Shown: positions 1 to 7,027, counted from the first letter of the stretch. The stretch is DNA of 12,419 bases from BS150m-G50 sp964501185 [NCBI: uncultured Bacteroidia bacterium] (GCA_964501185.1 CAZCRT010000056.1:1-12419), one strand, 5' to 3'. Made by a program: numbers and translations. Notes: generated by a model not told the origin, from the sequence alone.

Positions 1-47
1 CTGCTCAGTCAAGATAATACAGTATCATTGTTATGAAAGAAGATTAG
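1..47. other. AT-rich sequence upstream of the beta-helix gene
   Basis: These bases are visibly richer in A and T than the gene that follows. All three forward frames were read. The gene's own frame is closed by TAA at 15-17 and TAG at 45-47. Frame 1 closes with TGA at 34-36. Frame 2 is open but its translation does not resemble the start of an exported beta-helix protein. No signal-peptide coding sequence and no good Shine-Dalgarno site is visible. It is either non-coding or the far side of a break in the gene. Confidence 0.4.
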
Positions 48-3000
48 TTGTACATGTTACAATCACCACTACCCCCGCTCAGGGACATAGCCGGGACGGG
101 AGCCGTCCTCATCGATGGTTTGTCGGAACCTGGGGCATTCGCAGGTGCTAATCCACCTTCCACCGCTACCCTGCTGATCGTCCTGGACGGCAGTGGGATC
201 CTGCCTTCATGGCCACCAAACTACTGCCACGGGCTCCATATCCTCTCACCCAACAATACCGTGCAGGGGCTGGTAGTACAGAACATGCCACATGACGGCA
301 TCTGTATTGAAACCTCGTTCCCCGGTAGTAACAACAACCTGATTTACTGTAACTTCACCGGAACCGATTTCACAGGGCAGGCAGTACAGCCTAATGGATG
401 GCATCAGGCTGCCGGACTCTGGGCCGGTATTCATATTATCTGCCCCTCGGGTGGAGCCGGTGTTGCCAACTTCAATACCGTCGACCGCAACCTCAGTTCC
501 GGCAACTGGGCTGAGGGAATCGCTCTCCAGAATAATCCACCTTTACCTAACGATGTCGGATTTAACAATGTAATCAACAACTATTGTGGTGTGGACATTA
601 CCGGTACGATGCCGCTGCTCGGTAACATCCATTGCGGTATTTATCTGGGTGAGGGGACTCACAACAACCTGGTCGACGGCAACATTGCCTCCGCCAACGG
701 CTATGATGGAATCAGCCTCTGCGGTTATGCCCCCATGGGCTGGTACACCAACAATAATACTGTTTCCAACAACCTGATCGGCACTGATGTCAACCAGCAG
801 CTGGCGCTTGGCAACATCAACCATGGTGTCAATATCGGTGCTTATGGTCAGCAGTTCTGGGGTGGTTTCGTCCAGTACAACCAGATTGCCAACAACACGA
901 TTGCCTATAATCTACGCTGCGGTGTGAATGTCTGGGAAGAACCCGCTTTCAGTCAGTTTAATGCGGACTGGAATACTATCACCCAGAACTCTATCTACTA
1001 TAATGGCTATATCGATCCCGGCTATATTGGTATTGACCTGCAGGAAGATTGGGTGACTCTCAATGATCTTGGCGATCCGGATGAAGGACCTAACACATTT
1101 ATCAACTTCCCGGTAATCACCGGTATCATCAACAATGTTACTTCGGTCACTATCAACGGCACTCTGGATATCTTCACACCTGAAAACCAGGCAACTGTTG
1201 AGGTTTTCCAGGCGATTCCTGACGCAACCGGTTTCAATCATGGTCTGGGAGCGGTTTACCTGGGAAGCACGACACCGAACGCTGCCGGTGTCTGGTCGAT
1301 CACTGTGGTCGGCATCTACGGAACGGACTGGGTTACCAGCACTGCCACCAACTGGGTCGGCAGCACCTCGGAATTCTCATTAAATGTCCAGGTTCCTGGT
1401 GAACCGGCAGACTGGGATTTCGGTGACGCTGATGATCCTACATTCCCCACACTGCTTGCTAACAACGGAGCCCGCCATCTCTGTGGCAGTGCTCAATTCC
1501 TGGGCGGTGCACCTGATTCAGAGCCGGACGGTCAGCCCTCACCGATGTGCGATGGGGATGATCTGAACGGTATGGATGAAGATGGAGTGATGTTTACGCA
1601 TATGTTCATCACCGGTCATCAGGCATCGCTGACAGTTTTCGCCTCCACTGCAGGGCTGCTCGATATGTGGATCGATTTCGGTGCTGATGGTTCCTGGGCA
1701 CAACCGGGTGACCAGGTCTGTAACGCCTATCCTCTGACACCGGGAGCGAATGTGATCAACTTCACTGTTCCTGCAGGTTCAGCAAACAGTATTGACACCT
1801 CCTCCCGCTTCCGCTTCAGCACTATTGGCGGACTGGCCACTACCGGAAGCTGCAACCATGGTGAAGTTGAAGATTGGACTCTGTTCCTTGAGGAGCCTTT
1901 TGACATCGATTACGGTGACGCACCCGACCCGACTTATCCCACGCTGTTTGCCAGTAATGGTGCTTCGCATGTGATTACCAGCGGTCTCTTTCTCGGCAGC
2001 AGTGTGGATGGTGAGTTCGACGGCCAGCCGAATGCTTCCGCTACAGGTGATGATCTGGCCAATATTGATGATGAAGATGGTATTACTTTCATGACCCCTA
2101 TCTATCCGGGGCAGAATTTCACCATCCAGGCAGTATCTTCCGGACAGGGTATCCTGAACGCCTGGCTCGATTTCAATGGTAACGGCAGCTGGGCTGATGC
2201 AACAGATTATATCATTCAGAATCAACTGATCGTTGCCGGGCCAAACAGCTACACAATAATGGCACCTGCCAGCGCGGTACCGGGCAATACCTATGCCCGT
2301 TTCCGTCTGAATTTCCAGGGTGGTATCTCCTACGATGGACAGCACTGGTGCGGCGAGGTTGAGGATTACGAAGTTGATATCGAGGAAGAGGAGACAGATC
2401 TCGACTTCGGTGACGCTCCCGATCCCACCTACCCGACCCTGCTTGCCAGCAACGGTGCCCGGCATCAACTGGGCAGCGGCCTGTTCATGGGCGCTACAGT
2501 TGACGCGGAGCCGAACGGACAGCCTGACCCGACTGCCACCGGTGATGACCTGGCTAATATTGATGATGAAGATGGTGTGACATTTATCACACCGATCGTA
2601 TTCGGGCAACCCTTTACCATTCAGGTAGTGGCTTCCATGCCCGGTATTCTTGATGCCTGGCTCGATTTTGACATCAACGGCACCTGGGCTGATCCACCTG
2701 ACTGGATGCTGATGGCCTACCCGCTGGTACCCGGCCCCAACCTGATCACTTTATCGATTCCGGCGACTGCGGTTCCAGGCTGGACCTTTGCCCGTTTCCG
2801 TATCTCCATGAATGGTGTGCCCTGGTTTGATGGATGGCATCCGGATGGTGAAGTTGAGGATTATCATATCGAAATTGAGGAGGAAGAGATTGACCTCGAC
2901 TTCGGTGACGCACCTGATCCAACCTACCCGACCCTGCTTGCCAGCAACGGTGCCCGGCATCAACTTGGCAGCGGCCTGTTTATGGGCGCTACAGTTGACG

Positions 3001-4625
3001 CGGAGCCGAACGGACAGCCTGACCCGACTGCCACCGGCGATGATCTGGCCAATATTGATGATGAAGATGGTGTAACTTTCAGCACACCGATCATTATCGG
3101 GCAGTCATTCACCATTCAGGTGGTGGCCTCTACAGTACCGGCAGTCCTGGACGCCTGGATCGATTTCGATATCAATGGCACCTGGGCTGATCCACCTGAC
3201 TGGATTCTGATGGCCTATCCGCTGGTACCCGGGCCCAACAGTATAACCATGCCTGTTCCTGCCAGTGCCATACCTGGAATGACATTCGCCCGTTTCCGTA
3301 TTTCCATGAGTGGTGTGCCCTGGTTTGACGGGTTCCATCCGGACGGTGAAGTGGAGGATTATCATATTGAAATCGAGGAGGAAGTAATTGACCTCGACTT
3401 CGGTGACGCACCTGATCCCACCTACCCAACCTTGCTTGTTAACAACGGTGCCCGGCATCGAGTCGACGCAACCATCTTTTTAGGTGCGCTGATTGATGCC
3501 GAAGCTGACGGACAACCGGATCCCACAGCTACCGGTGATGACCTGGCAAACCTGGCCGATGAAGATGGTGTTACCGTGAGCAAACTGGTACCGGGCCGTT
3601 CAGCGACAGCGACTGTAACAGCTTCCGCTAATGGTTTCCTCAACGCCTGGATCGATTACAATATCGACGGTGACTGGATGGACGCCGGTGAACAGATCTT
3701 CACTGACGCTACCCTGGCAGTCGGTGTTAACAGCCTGACCTTTAATGTTCCGGCTGGAGCGACTCTGGGCAATACCTTCAGCCGCTGGCGTTATGACACC
3801 CAGGGCGGTCTTAACTACCACGGTGTTTCACCCGATGGGACTGTTCCGGATGGTGAGGTTGAAGACTACCAGGTTGAGATTGAATGCGGTGTCATCTGCC
3901 CGATCGGTTCAATACTTGAGAACGAGCCATGCGGCACTCAGCTCAACAACGGCTGCAACACTCCAGCAAATCCACAGTTTACCACTGTTGCCTGCCTTGA
4001 TACCATGTGCGCCATCACCTGGGCTGATACCAGCTGGCGTGATACTGACTGGTACGAGTTGCAGGTCCCGACTCCGATGCGGGTGCGTATGACAATGACC
4101 AGCGACATTCCACTCTACTACGGACTGGTAGAAGCACTTTATCCCGGACATGTTGACTGCGACAGTCTGACAGGTGATGTGAATCCCTATACCAGTGTTA
4201 CCGCCTGTGGCAGCAGTTCCCTGGAGATGGACATGACTGCTGCCGGAACCTACTGGCTCTGGGTTGGCCCGCAGGTCTTCAATGGATTCCCCTGCATTGA
4301 GGGGCCACATGTTTACTATTTCTATCTCGATTGTCTGGAGATGTACATGGAGATCACCATCAGCTACGATGGAACCGATATCACTCTGGACTGGGACGCT
4401 GTTGCCGGTGCGGATTACTACCGGATCTACAGTTCCACAGATCCATACGCTGCCTTCCCGGGCGGCTGGACCCTTGAAGCAGCATCAGTGTATGGAACCA
4501 GTTGGAGCGAAACCTATCCCGGTGGCATCAAGTTCTACCGGGGAGTAGCAGTGATGGATGTGCTTTTGAATTCAGATACAACTGGAGGGTCGAAGATCGG
4601 TCCACACGATATGCAGATGAAATAG
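48..4625 (+). CDS. Modular surface protein: beta-helix, five GEVED repeats, FN3-like cap (5'-truncated?)
   Basis: This 1525-residue protein is probably secreted or cell-surface; its ligand or substrate is unknown. Residues about 40-345 are Asn/Gly-rich short repeats of the parallel beta-helix type (NNTVQGL, NNLIYCNF, NNVINN, NNTVSNN and similar). Residues about 346-450 form a beta-domain of the kind that often follows such helices. Residues 455-1279 are five GEVED repeats joined by acidic IEEE-type linkers. Residues about 1280-1429 form a Cys-containing domain resembling pre-peptidase C-terminal (PPC) domains, with RDTDWYEL. Residues 1430-1503 are an FN3-like cap ending in FYRGVAV, followed by a 22-residue polar tail. 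The start is doubtful: the frame opens with TTG at 48 (ATG at 54) right after a TAG. The first residues (LQSPLPPLRD) look like the interior of a beta-helix protein, and no signal peptide is present. It is therefore probably missing its N-terminus. No type IX sorting domain was recognised. An intrinsic terminator lies 62 bases downstream. It could act as an adhesin, matrix protein or polysaccharide-binding protein. Confidence 0.85.
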   Translation: MYMLQSPLPPLRDIAGTGAVLIDGLSEPGAFAGANPPSTATLLIVLDGSGILPSWPPNYCHGLHILSPNNTVQGLVVQNMPHDGICIETSFPGSNNNLIYCNFTGTDFTGQAVQPNGWHQAAGLWAGIHIICPSGGAGVANFNTVDRNLSSGNWAEGIALQNNPPLPNDVGFNNVINNYCGVDITGTMPLLGNIHCGIYLGEGTHNNLVDGNIASANGYDGISLCGYAPMGWYTNNNTVSNNLIGTDVNQQLALGNINHGVNIGAYGQQFWGGFVQYNQIANNTIAYNLRCGVNVWEEPAFSQFNADWNTITQNSIYYNGYIDPGYIGIDLQEDWVTLNDLGDPDEGPNTFINFPVITGIINNVTSVTINGTLDIFTPENQATVEVFQAIPDATGFNHGLGAVYLGSTTPNAAGVWSITVVGIYGTDWVTSTATNWVGSTSEFSLNVQVPGEPADWDFGDADDPTFPTLLANNGARHLCGSAQFLGGAPDSEPDGQPSPMCDGDDLNGMDEDGVMFTHMFITGHQASLTVFASTAGLLDMWIDFGADGSWAQPGDQVCNAYPLTPGANVINFTVPAGSANSIDTSSRFRFSTIGGLATTGSCNHGEVEDWTLFLEEPFDIDYGDAPDPTYPTLFASNGASHVITSGLFLGSSVDGEFDGQPNASATGDDLANIDDEDGITFMTPIYPGQNFTIQAVSSGQGILNAWLDFNGNGSWADATDYIIQNQLIVAGPNSYTIMAPASAVPGNTYARFRLNFQGGISYDGQHWCGEVEDYEVDIEEEETDLDFGDAPDPTYPTLLASNGARHQLGSGLFMGATVDAEPNGQPDPTATGDDLANIDDEDGVTFITPIVFGQPFTIQVVASMPGILDAWLDFDINGTWADPPDWMLMAYPLVPGPNLITLSIPATAVPGWTFARFRISMNGVPWFDGWHPDGEVEDYHIEIEEEEIDLDFGDAPDPTYPTLLASNGARHQLGSGLFMGATVDAEPNGQPDPTATGDDLANIDDEDGVTFSTPIIIGQSFTIQVVASTVPAVLDAWIDFDINGTWADPPDWILMAYPLVPGPNSITMPVPASAIPGMTFARFRISMSGVPWFDGFHPDGEVEDYHIEIEEEVIDLDFGDAPDPTYPTLLVNNGARHRVDATIFLGALIDAEADGQPDPTATGDDLANLADEDGVTVSKLVPGRSATATVTASANGFLNAWIDYNIDGDWMDAGEQIFTDATLAVGVNSLTFNVPAGATLGNTFSRWRYDTQGGLNYHGVSPDGTVPDGEVEDYQVEIECGVICPIGSILENEPCGTQLNNGCNTPANPQFTTVACLDTMCAITWADTSWRDTDWYELQVPTPMRVRMTMTSDIPLYYGLVEALYPGHVDCDSLTGDVNPYTSVTACGSSSLEMDMTAAGTYWLWVGPQVFNGFPCIEGPHVYYFYLDCLEMYMEITISYDGTDITLDWDAVAGADYYRIYSSTDPYAAFPGGWTLEAASVYGTSWSETYPGGIKFYRGVAVMDVLLNSDTTGGSKIGPHDMQMK
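1410..3881 (+). repeat. Five tandem GEVED-domain repeats within the surface-protein gene
   Basis: Five in-frame units start near 1410, 1902, 2397, 2892 and 3390, with a period of 492-498 bases (164-166 codons). Each begins with a DxDFGDA-type motif followed by PT(Y/F)PTL and an acidic DDL..DEDG segment. Each then has an (A/M)W(I/L)DF/Y motif and closes with GEVED(Y/W) at residues 605, 769, 934, 1100 and 1269. Units 2-4 are followed by runs of Glu. Units 3 and 4 are the closest pair: 2400-2585 and 2895-3080 encode the same 62 residues and differ at only 11 bases, all silent. The GEVED family name comes from recognising the closing motif. The number of copies is read directly from the sequence. 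Confidence 0.9.
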
Positions 4626-4687
4626 AGGGTGTTTTAACAGCGGTCAAGCACGATCTCATGATGAAGTGAACCGCCTGCCAAACGAAT

Positions 4688-4715
4688 GGGGCGATCAATC
4701 GGTCGCCCCTTTTTT
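4688..4715 (+). terminator. Rho-independent terminator of the surface-protein gene
   Basis: The arms at 4688-4696 and 4701-4709 pair as a 9-base stem (seven Watson-Crick pairs, one wobble, then C-G) around a 4-base AATC loop. Six T residues follow at 4710-4715. It stands 62 bases after the surface-protein stop codon and is oriented for plus-strand transcripts. The hairpin contains the stop codon of the convergent Smr gene (4695-4697). No comparable T-run appears on the minus-strand side, so it is probably one-directional. Confidence 0.85.
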
Positions 4716-5003
4716 GTGCAGTGTGACGAGGGTTGCACCCCACTGGCCGCCACCCATGCCTCCCGGCTCAAAGGAGGCGACTTCCGGAAGTCTTTTCAGA
4801 ATAGCATGTACACGACGGCGTTGTACACCCCTTCCCTTGCCATGCACAATCCGGAGATTATAGATACCATGAGCCAGGCACTCTTCAATATATACCGGAA
4901 TCAACTCGTCCAGATCGCGGGGATCAAAAGAGTGCAGGTCGAGGGTGCCGTCGATAGGGGGATTTTCGAAGGATTCATCCAAAGGAGAAGCTACCATTTT
5001 CAT
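4695..5003 (-). CDS. Small stand-alone Smr-domain protein
   Basis: This 102-residue protein is essentially one Smr (MutS2 C-terminal) domain. It has the LDLH motif at residues 21-24, the HGKG motif at 54-57, and the closing G-x-W-G-A-T-x-V-x-L strand at 85-95. Smr domains are nucleic-acid-binding and some are endonucleases. Short stand-alone versions occur widely and their roles are mostly unassigned, so no specific substrate is claimed. The protein is cytoplasmic, with no signal or membrane segment. The start is ATG at 5003; an in-frame TAA two codons upstream excludes a longer form, and a second ATG at 4997 is possible. No Shine-Dalgarno sequence is visible at either. The stop lies inside the hairpin that terminates the convergent surface-protein gene. 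The 220 bases separating it from the acetyltransferase gene upstream show no gene, so it may have its own promoter, though none was identified. Confidence 0.88.
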   Translation of the reverse strand: MKMVASPLDESFENPPIDGTLDLHSFDPRDLDELIPVYIEECLAHGIYNLRIVHGKGRGVQRRRVHAILKRLPEVASFEPGGMGGGQWGATLVTLHKKGATD

Positions 5004-5223
5004 TGTTTATTGTTGTCACAGGTGGCAAAGACACTCCTGTTCGAGATATGTGAAACAATTTCTATTTTCTGTAATACCAATAGTTTAAGAAGTTGCCGGT
5101 TTATGAGTGTATTTTATTGAAGAAAATCGTGCTAAGTGGTTGTTTTCAGAGGTCGATCAATGGAGTATCTTATTGTTTATCCTGCAGATAACTTGGTCCG
5201 ACCCCGGGAATAAGTAACTCGTG

Positions 5224-5748
5224 TTATTCCAGCATCTTACAATATCTGACTCCCTTCAAAGGAGCGCCGAGATCATAGACCCTTTCCACACCATCTACAA
5301 AGAAGCCCATCGCTTCATAAAAACGCCTTGCCTGGTTGTTTTCTTCCAGTACCCAGAGAATTGCCTGATTGTATCCACGTGAGATGAGCAGCTTCTCTCC
5401 GAACCGGTAGAGTGCGGTTCCGATACCCTGACGCCAAAATGCCTGCGCCAGATAGATTCCCCATATCTCACCGGTAGCAGCCTGATCCAGATCCCCGTCA
5501 CGACTGGCGCCTACAGTCAGAAAACCGGCAATCTCCCTGTCAAACTCTATCAGGAAATTATCATCAGTCCCGGGTTGTGACAGGAACTGGTGAAACCGTT
5601 CCGCACGTTTTTCGTAGTCCAGTTTCTCCAGGTATGATTCAGGTACCAGACCTTTGTAAGCGGCACGCCAGGAATCAATATGCACCCGGGCCAGAGCTTC
5701 CGCATCGTCGACTCTGGCAGCACGGATTGCCTGTTTTCTATTCTCCAC
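5224..5748 (-). CDS. GNAT-family N-acetyltransferase
   Basis: This 174-residue cytoplasmic protein has the complete GNAT fold signatures. Strand beta-4 is GEIWGIYL (93-100). The acetyl-CoA pyrophosphate loop is R-Q-G-I-G-T (106-111, the Q/R-x-x-G-x-G/A motif). Motif B is VLEENNQARRFYEAMGF (133-149), typical of RimI-like members. It should transfer an acetyl group from acetyl-CoA to an amine, but the acceptor cannot be read from the sequence. The start is GTG at 5748, since an in-frame TGA two codons upstream leaves no longer choice. No strong Shine-Dalgarno site is present. The start lies 12 bases after the stop of the 54-residue membrane ORF, so the two are probably co-transcribed and translation may be coupled. 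A 7-base inverted repeat (5207-5213 / 5224-5230) straddles the stop but has no T-run. Confidence 0.92.
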   Translation of the reverse strand: MENRKQAIRAARVDDAEALARVHIDSWRAAYKGLVPESYLEKLDYEKRAERFHQFLSQPGTDDNFLIEFDREIAGFLTVGASRDGDLDQAATGEIWGIYLAQAFWRQGIGTALYRFGEKLLISRGYNQAILWVLEENNQARRFYEAMGFFVDGVERVYDLGAPLKGVRYCKMLE

Positions 5749-5760
5749 CCGTCAGTGCTT

Positions 5761-5925
5761 TCATTTCTGAGAAGAAGAACCGGCTTTCCAGTTGCGTAGA
5801 CGAAGTATCAGCGCTACCAGAAAAAGGACAATTGCTATGATATGGAGCCAGATTCCCATTGAGTCATCAGGCTGACGTCCCGGGTAGCGAATCAGTAACA
5901 GTGATTGAACAATAACCACCATCAT
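5761..5925 (-). CDS. Small single-pass membrane protein (54 residues)
   Basis: This short open frame lies between the cupin and acetyltransferase genes on the same strand. The translation has one clear hydrophobic helix at about residues 24-42 (GIWLHIIAIVLFLVALIL). It is followed by a positive RLRNWK segment and a short polar tail ending SSSQK, which fits an inner-membrane protein with a cytoplasmic C-terminus. Residues 2-12 are also mildly hydrophobic. The start could be ATG at 5925, ATG at 5922, or ATG at 5859 giving a 32-residue form that begins MGIWLH. None has a good Shine-Dalgarno sequence. The stop at 5761-5763 is 12 bases before the acetyltransferase start. No family was recognised. 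The support is the helix, the positive-inside pattern and the tight operon spacing, so it could still be a chance frame. Confidence 0.55.
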   Translation of the reverse strand: MMVVIVQSLLLIRYPGRQPDDSMGIWLHIIAIVLFLVALILRLRNWKAGSSSQK

Positions 5926-6007
5926 TAGAATGATTCAGCTGATCAACCAGTTTCGACTGATTCCAGAACTAACTCTTCCTCCATCTCGAAAACAGAGAGA
6001 ATCCTGT

Positions 6008-6346
6008 TTAAAGAAGTTTCGCTGCCGATGTCGGGCGGGGGGCTTTCACCACCAGCACTCGCAACACATCGTCACTCTCGTTGTACCAGCAGTGCGGGAT
6101 ACCGGCAGGACTGTCGATCAGGGTATTCGCACATACTTCCTGCTTCTCGTCACCTACCTCTACAATCCCGGTACCTTCTAATACCAGAAAGAATACATCC
6201 GTTGGTGTAATGTGACGACGCAACGCTTCACCAGGTTTGAGCCGGAGGTAAATCGCCTGGGCGGTCTCTTCATTGTAGAGCAATCTGGCTTCAATCCCAT
6301 GCACAGTTTCTTTAAGGGGGGCTTCATCAAGTTTCACTGTTTTCAA
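6008..6346 (-). CDS. Single-domain cupin protein
   Basis: This 112-residue single cupin barrel is a small cytoplasmic protein of unknown substrate. Motif 1 is PGEALRRHITPTDVFFLVLEG (residues 38-58). It keeps one His (45), but the second His of the classical HxH is Thr47. Motif 2 is P-A-G-I-P-H-C-W-Y-N (80-89) with His85. Metal binding, if any, would use a reduced ligand set, so enzymatic activity should not be assumed. The frame extends upstream to a GTG at 6382, giving a 124-residue form. The TTG at 6346 is preferred because a GGAG site sits 5 bases upstream and the resulting N-terminus (MKTVKLDEAP) fits a compact cupin. It lies 101 bases after cutA and 82 bases before the small membrane ORF, all on the minus strand, so it may belong to one transcript with them. 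Confidence 0.85.
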   Translation of the reverse strand: MKTVKLDEAPLKETVHGIEARLLYNEETAQAIYLRLKPGEALRRHITPTDVFFLVLEGTGIVEVGDEKQEVCANTLIDSPAGIPHCWYNESDDVLRVLVVKAPRPTSAAKLL

Positions 6347-6351
6347 AACAA

Positions 6352-6355
6352 CTCC
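6352..6355 (-). promoter_or_regulatory. Shine-Dalgarno site that favours the TTG start of the cupin
   Basis: GGAG on the minus strand lies 5 bases before the TTG at 6346-6344. The alternative GTG at 6382 has no purine-rich site upstream, so this element decides the start. Confidence 0.5.
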
Positions 6356-6447
6356 AATCTGTGTAAACCGTCGATACTTCACACAGAAACAGGTAGGCGC
6401 TGCTTCTATCGGTAGTACTCACGGTATTATGTTTCCGGGATAACTGT

Positions 6448-6771
6448 CTAGTCTCTGGATGTCTCCAGAATCAACCACTGACGGTGATCCTCGTTGATAA
6501 TCTTAATCGGGCTGGCCACGATCTCAGGAATTTCATAGGGATGCATATCCTGAATGGTTTGCTCAATCCACATGAAATCTTCCTCCCGTGCTTTAGCACA
6601 TAAGTTCCATTCTTCCCGTGTTATAATCTCACCCTTCCAGCGATAGCGGCTGGTAATCGGCCCGCTGATCTGCACACAGGCTACCTGTTGCTTATCCAAC
6701 AATTCCAGAGCGATTTTTTCCGCCTGCTCACGCGAGTCGATTGTAGAACTTATATGTACAAAACTGCTCAT
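6448..6771 (-). CDS. cutA: CutA1 family protein (divalent-cation tolerance)
   Basis: This 107-residue protein has the full length and pattern of CutA1, a small cytoplasmic trimer with a ferredoxin-like fold named for copper tolerance in E. coli. Visible signatures are the S-S-T-I-D...A-E-K-I-A opening, ACVQISGPITSRYRWKGEI at residues 31-49, and HPYEIPEIVASPI at 76-88. The family's exact molecular role remains unsettled, so metal tolerance is only the historical label. The start is ATG at 6771, supported by a strong GGAGGAGCT leader directly upstream. It is the first gene of the minus-strand run and is divergent from the TonB receptor gene across 262 bases, so its promoter should lie in 6780-6900. 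No consensus promoter was convincing there. Confidence 0.95.
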   Translation of the reverse strand: MSSFVHISSTIDSREQAEKIALELLDKQQVACVQISGPITSRYRWKGEIITREEWNLCAKAREEDFMWIEQTIQDMHPYEIPEIVASPIKIINEDHRQWLILETSRD

Positions 6772-6775
6772 AGCT

Positions 6776-6780
6776 CCTCC
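6776..6780 (-). promoter_or_regulatory. Shine-Dalgarno sequence of cutA
   Basis: GGAGG on the minus strand lies 4 bases before the ATG at 6771. It is the strongest ribosome-binding site in the minus-strand cluster and fixes the cutA start. Confidence 0.8.
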
Positions 6781-6883
6781 ATTAAGTGTGTGGCGATAAT
6801 TGATAATATAGACATCCAGAGGGGAAACATTCCAGAATTACCGGAAAGATGCGCTGACTGATAATCACAGGAACAGACGGATT

Positions 6884-6900
6884 ACTCCCAGGGTGGGAGT
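6884..6900. promoter_or_regulatory. Perfect 7-base inverted repeat in the divergent intergenic region
   Basis: ACTCCCA and TGGGAGT flank a 3-base GGG spacer. The site is 134 bases before the TonB receptor start and 113 bases before the cutA start. No T-run follows on either side, so it is not a terminator. It could be an operator for a dimeric regulator or an RNA hairpin in a leader. Only the symmetry is observed; the function is a guess. Confidence 0.3.
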
Positions 6901-7022
6901 TGCAAGACTTACTTCAATATAAAATCAGTATTGTTCAACTGCACTCAGGATAAAGCATTGACATTTTATTGCATTCTATGAAACCTTCCCTAACTTATTG
7001 GTTCATTTACAGAACCATTGTC

Positions 7023-7027
7023 AGGAG
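7023..7027 (+). promoter_or_regulatory. Shine-Dalgarno site that sets the TonB receptor start
   Basis: AGGAG lies 6 bases before the ATG at 7034. The frame is open back to a TTG at 6998, but that would place 12 polar residues ahead of the signal peptide and has no ribosome-binding site. Confidence 0.75.

Noticed and set aside
1779-2609. Open frame of 276 codons on the minus strand inside the GEVED repeats
   Set aside because: It is antisense to the repeat array and is itself repetitive only because the sense strand is. No domain was recognised.
1410-3881. Possibility that the regular repeats are a CRISPR array or DNA-level satellite
   Set aside because: The period is about 165 codons, remains in frame across five units, and encodes conserved protein motifs, so it is a protein-domain array.
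4686-5120. Plus-strand frame of 144 codons opposite the Smr gene
   Set aside because: It overlaps the terminator hairpin and runs antisense to clear Smr motifs; its translation has no recognisable features.
5004-5223. 220-base gap between the Smr and acetyltransferase genes, checked for a small gene, RNA or repeat
   Set aside because: No open frame with coding character, no strong hairpin and no repeat was found; its content remains unexplained.
5207-5230. GGAATAA / TTATTCC inverted repeat straddling the acetyltransferase stop codon, considered as a terminator
   Set aside because: The 7-base AT-rich stem has a 10-base loop and no T-run follows on the minus strand, so it is too weak to call.
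6801-6830. TATATT-like -10 candidate for cutA on the minus strand
   Set aside because: No acceptable -35 element lies at 16-18 bases upstream of any register tried.
6958-6996. TTGACA at 6958-6963 upstream of the TonB receptor, considered as a -35 box
   Set aside because: The position 17 bases downstream reads AAACCT, not a -10 box; TAACTT at 6991 is too far away. A Bacteroidetes-type reading (TTG, 19 bases, TAACTTATTG) is only a partial match, so no promoter was called.
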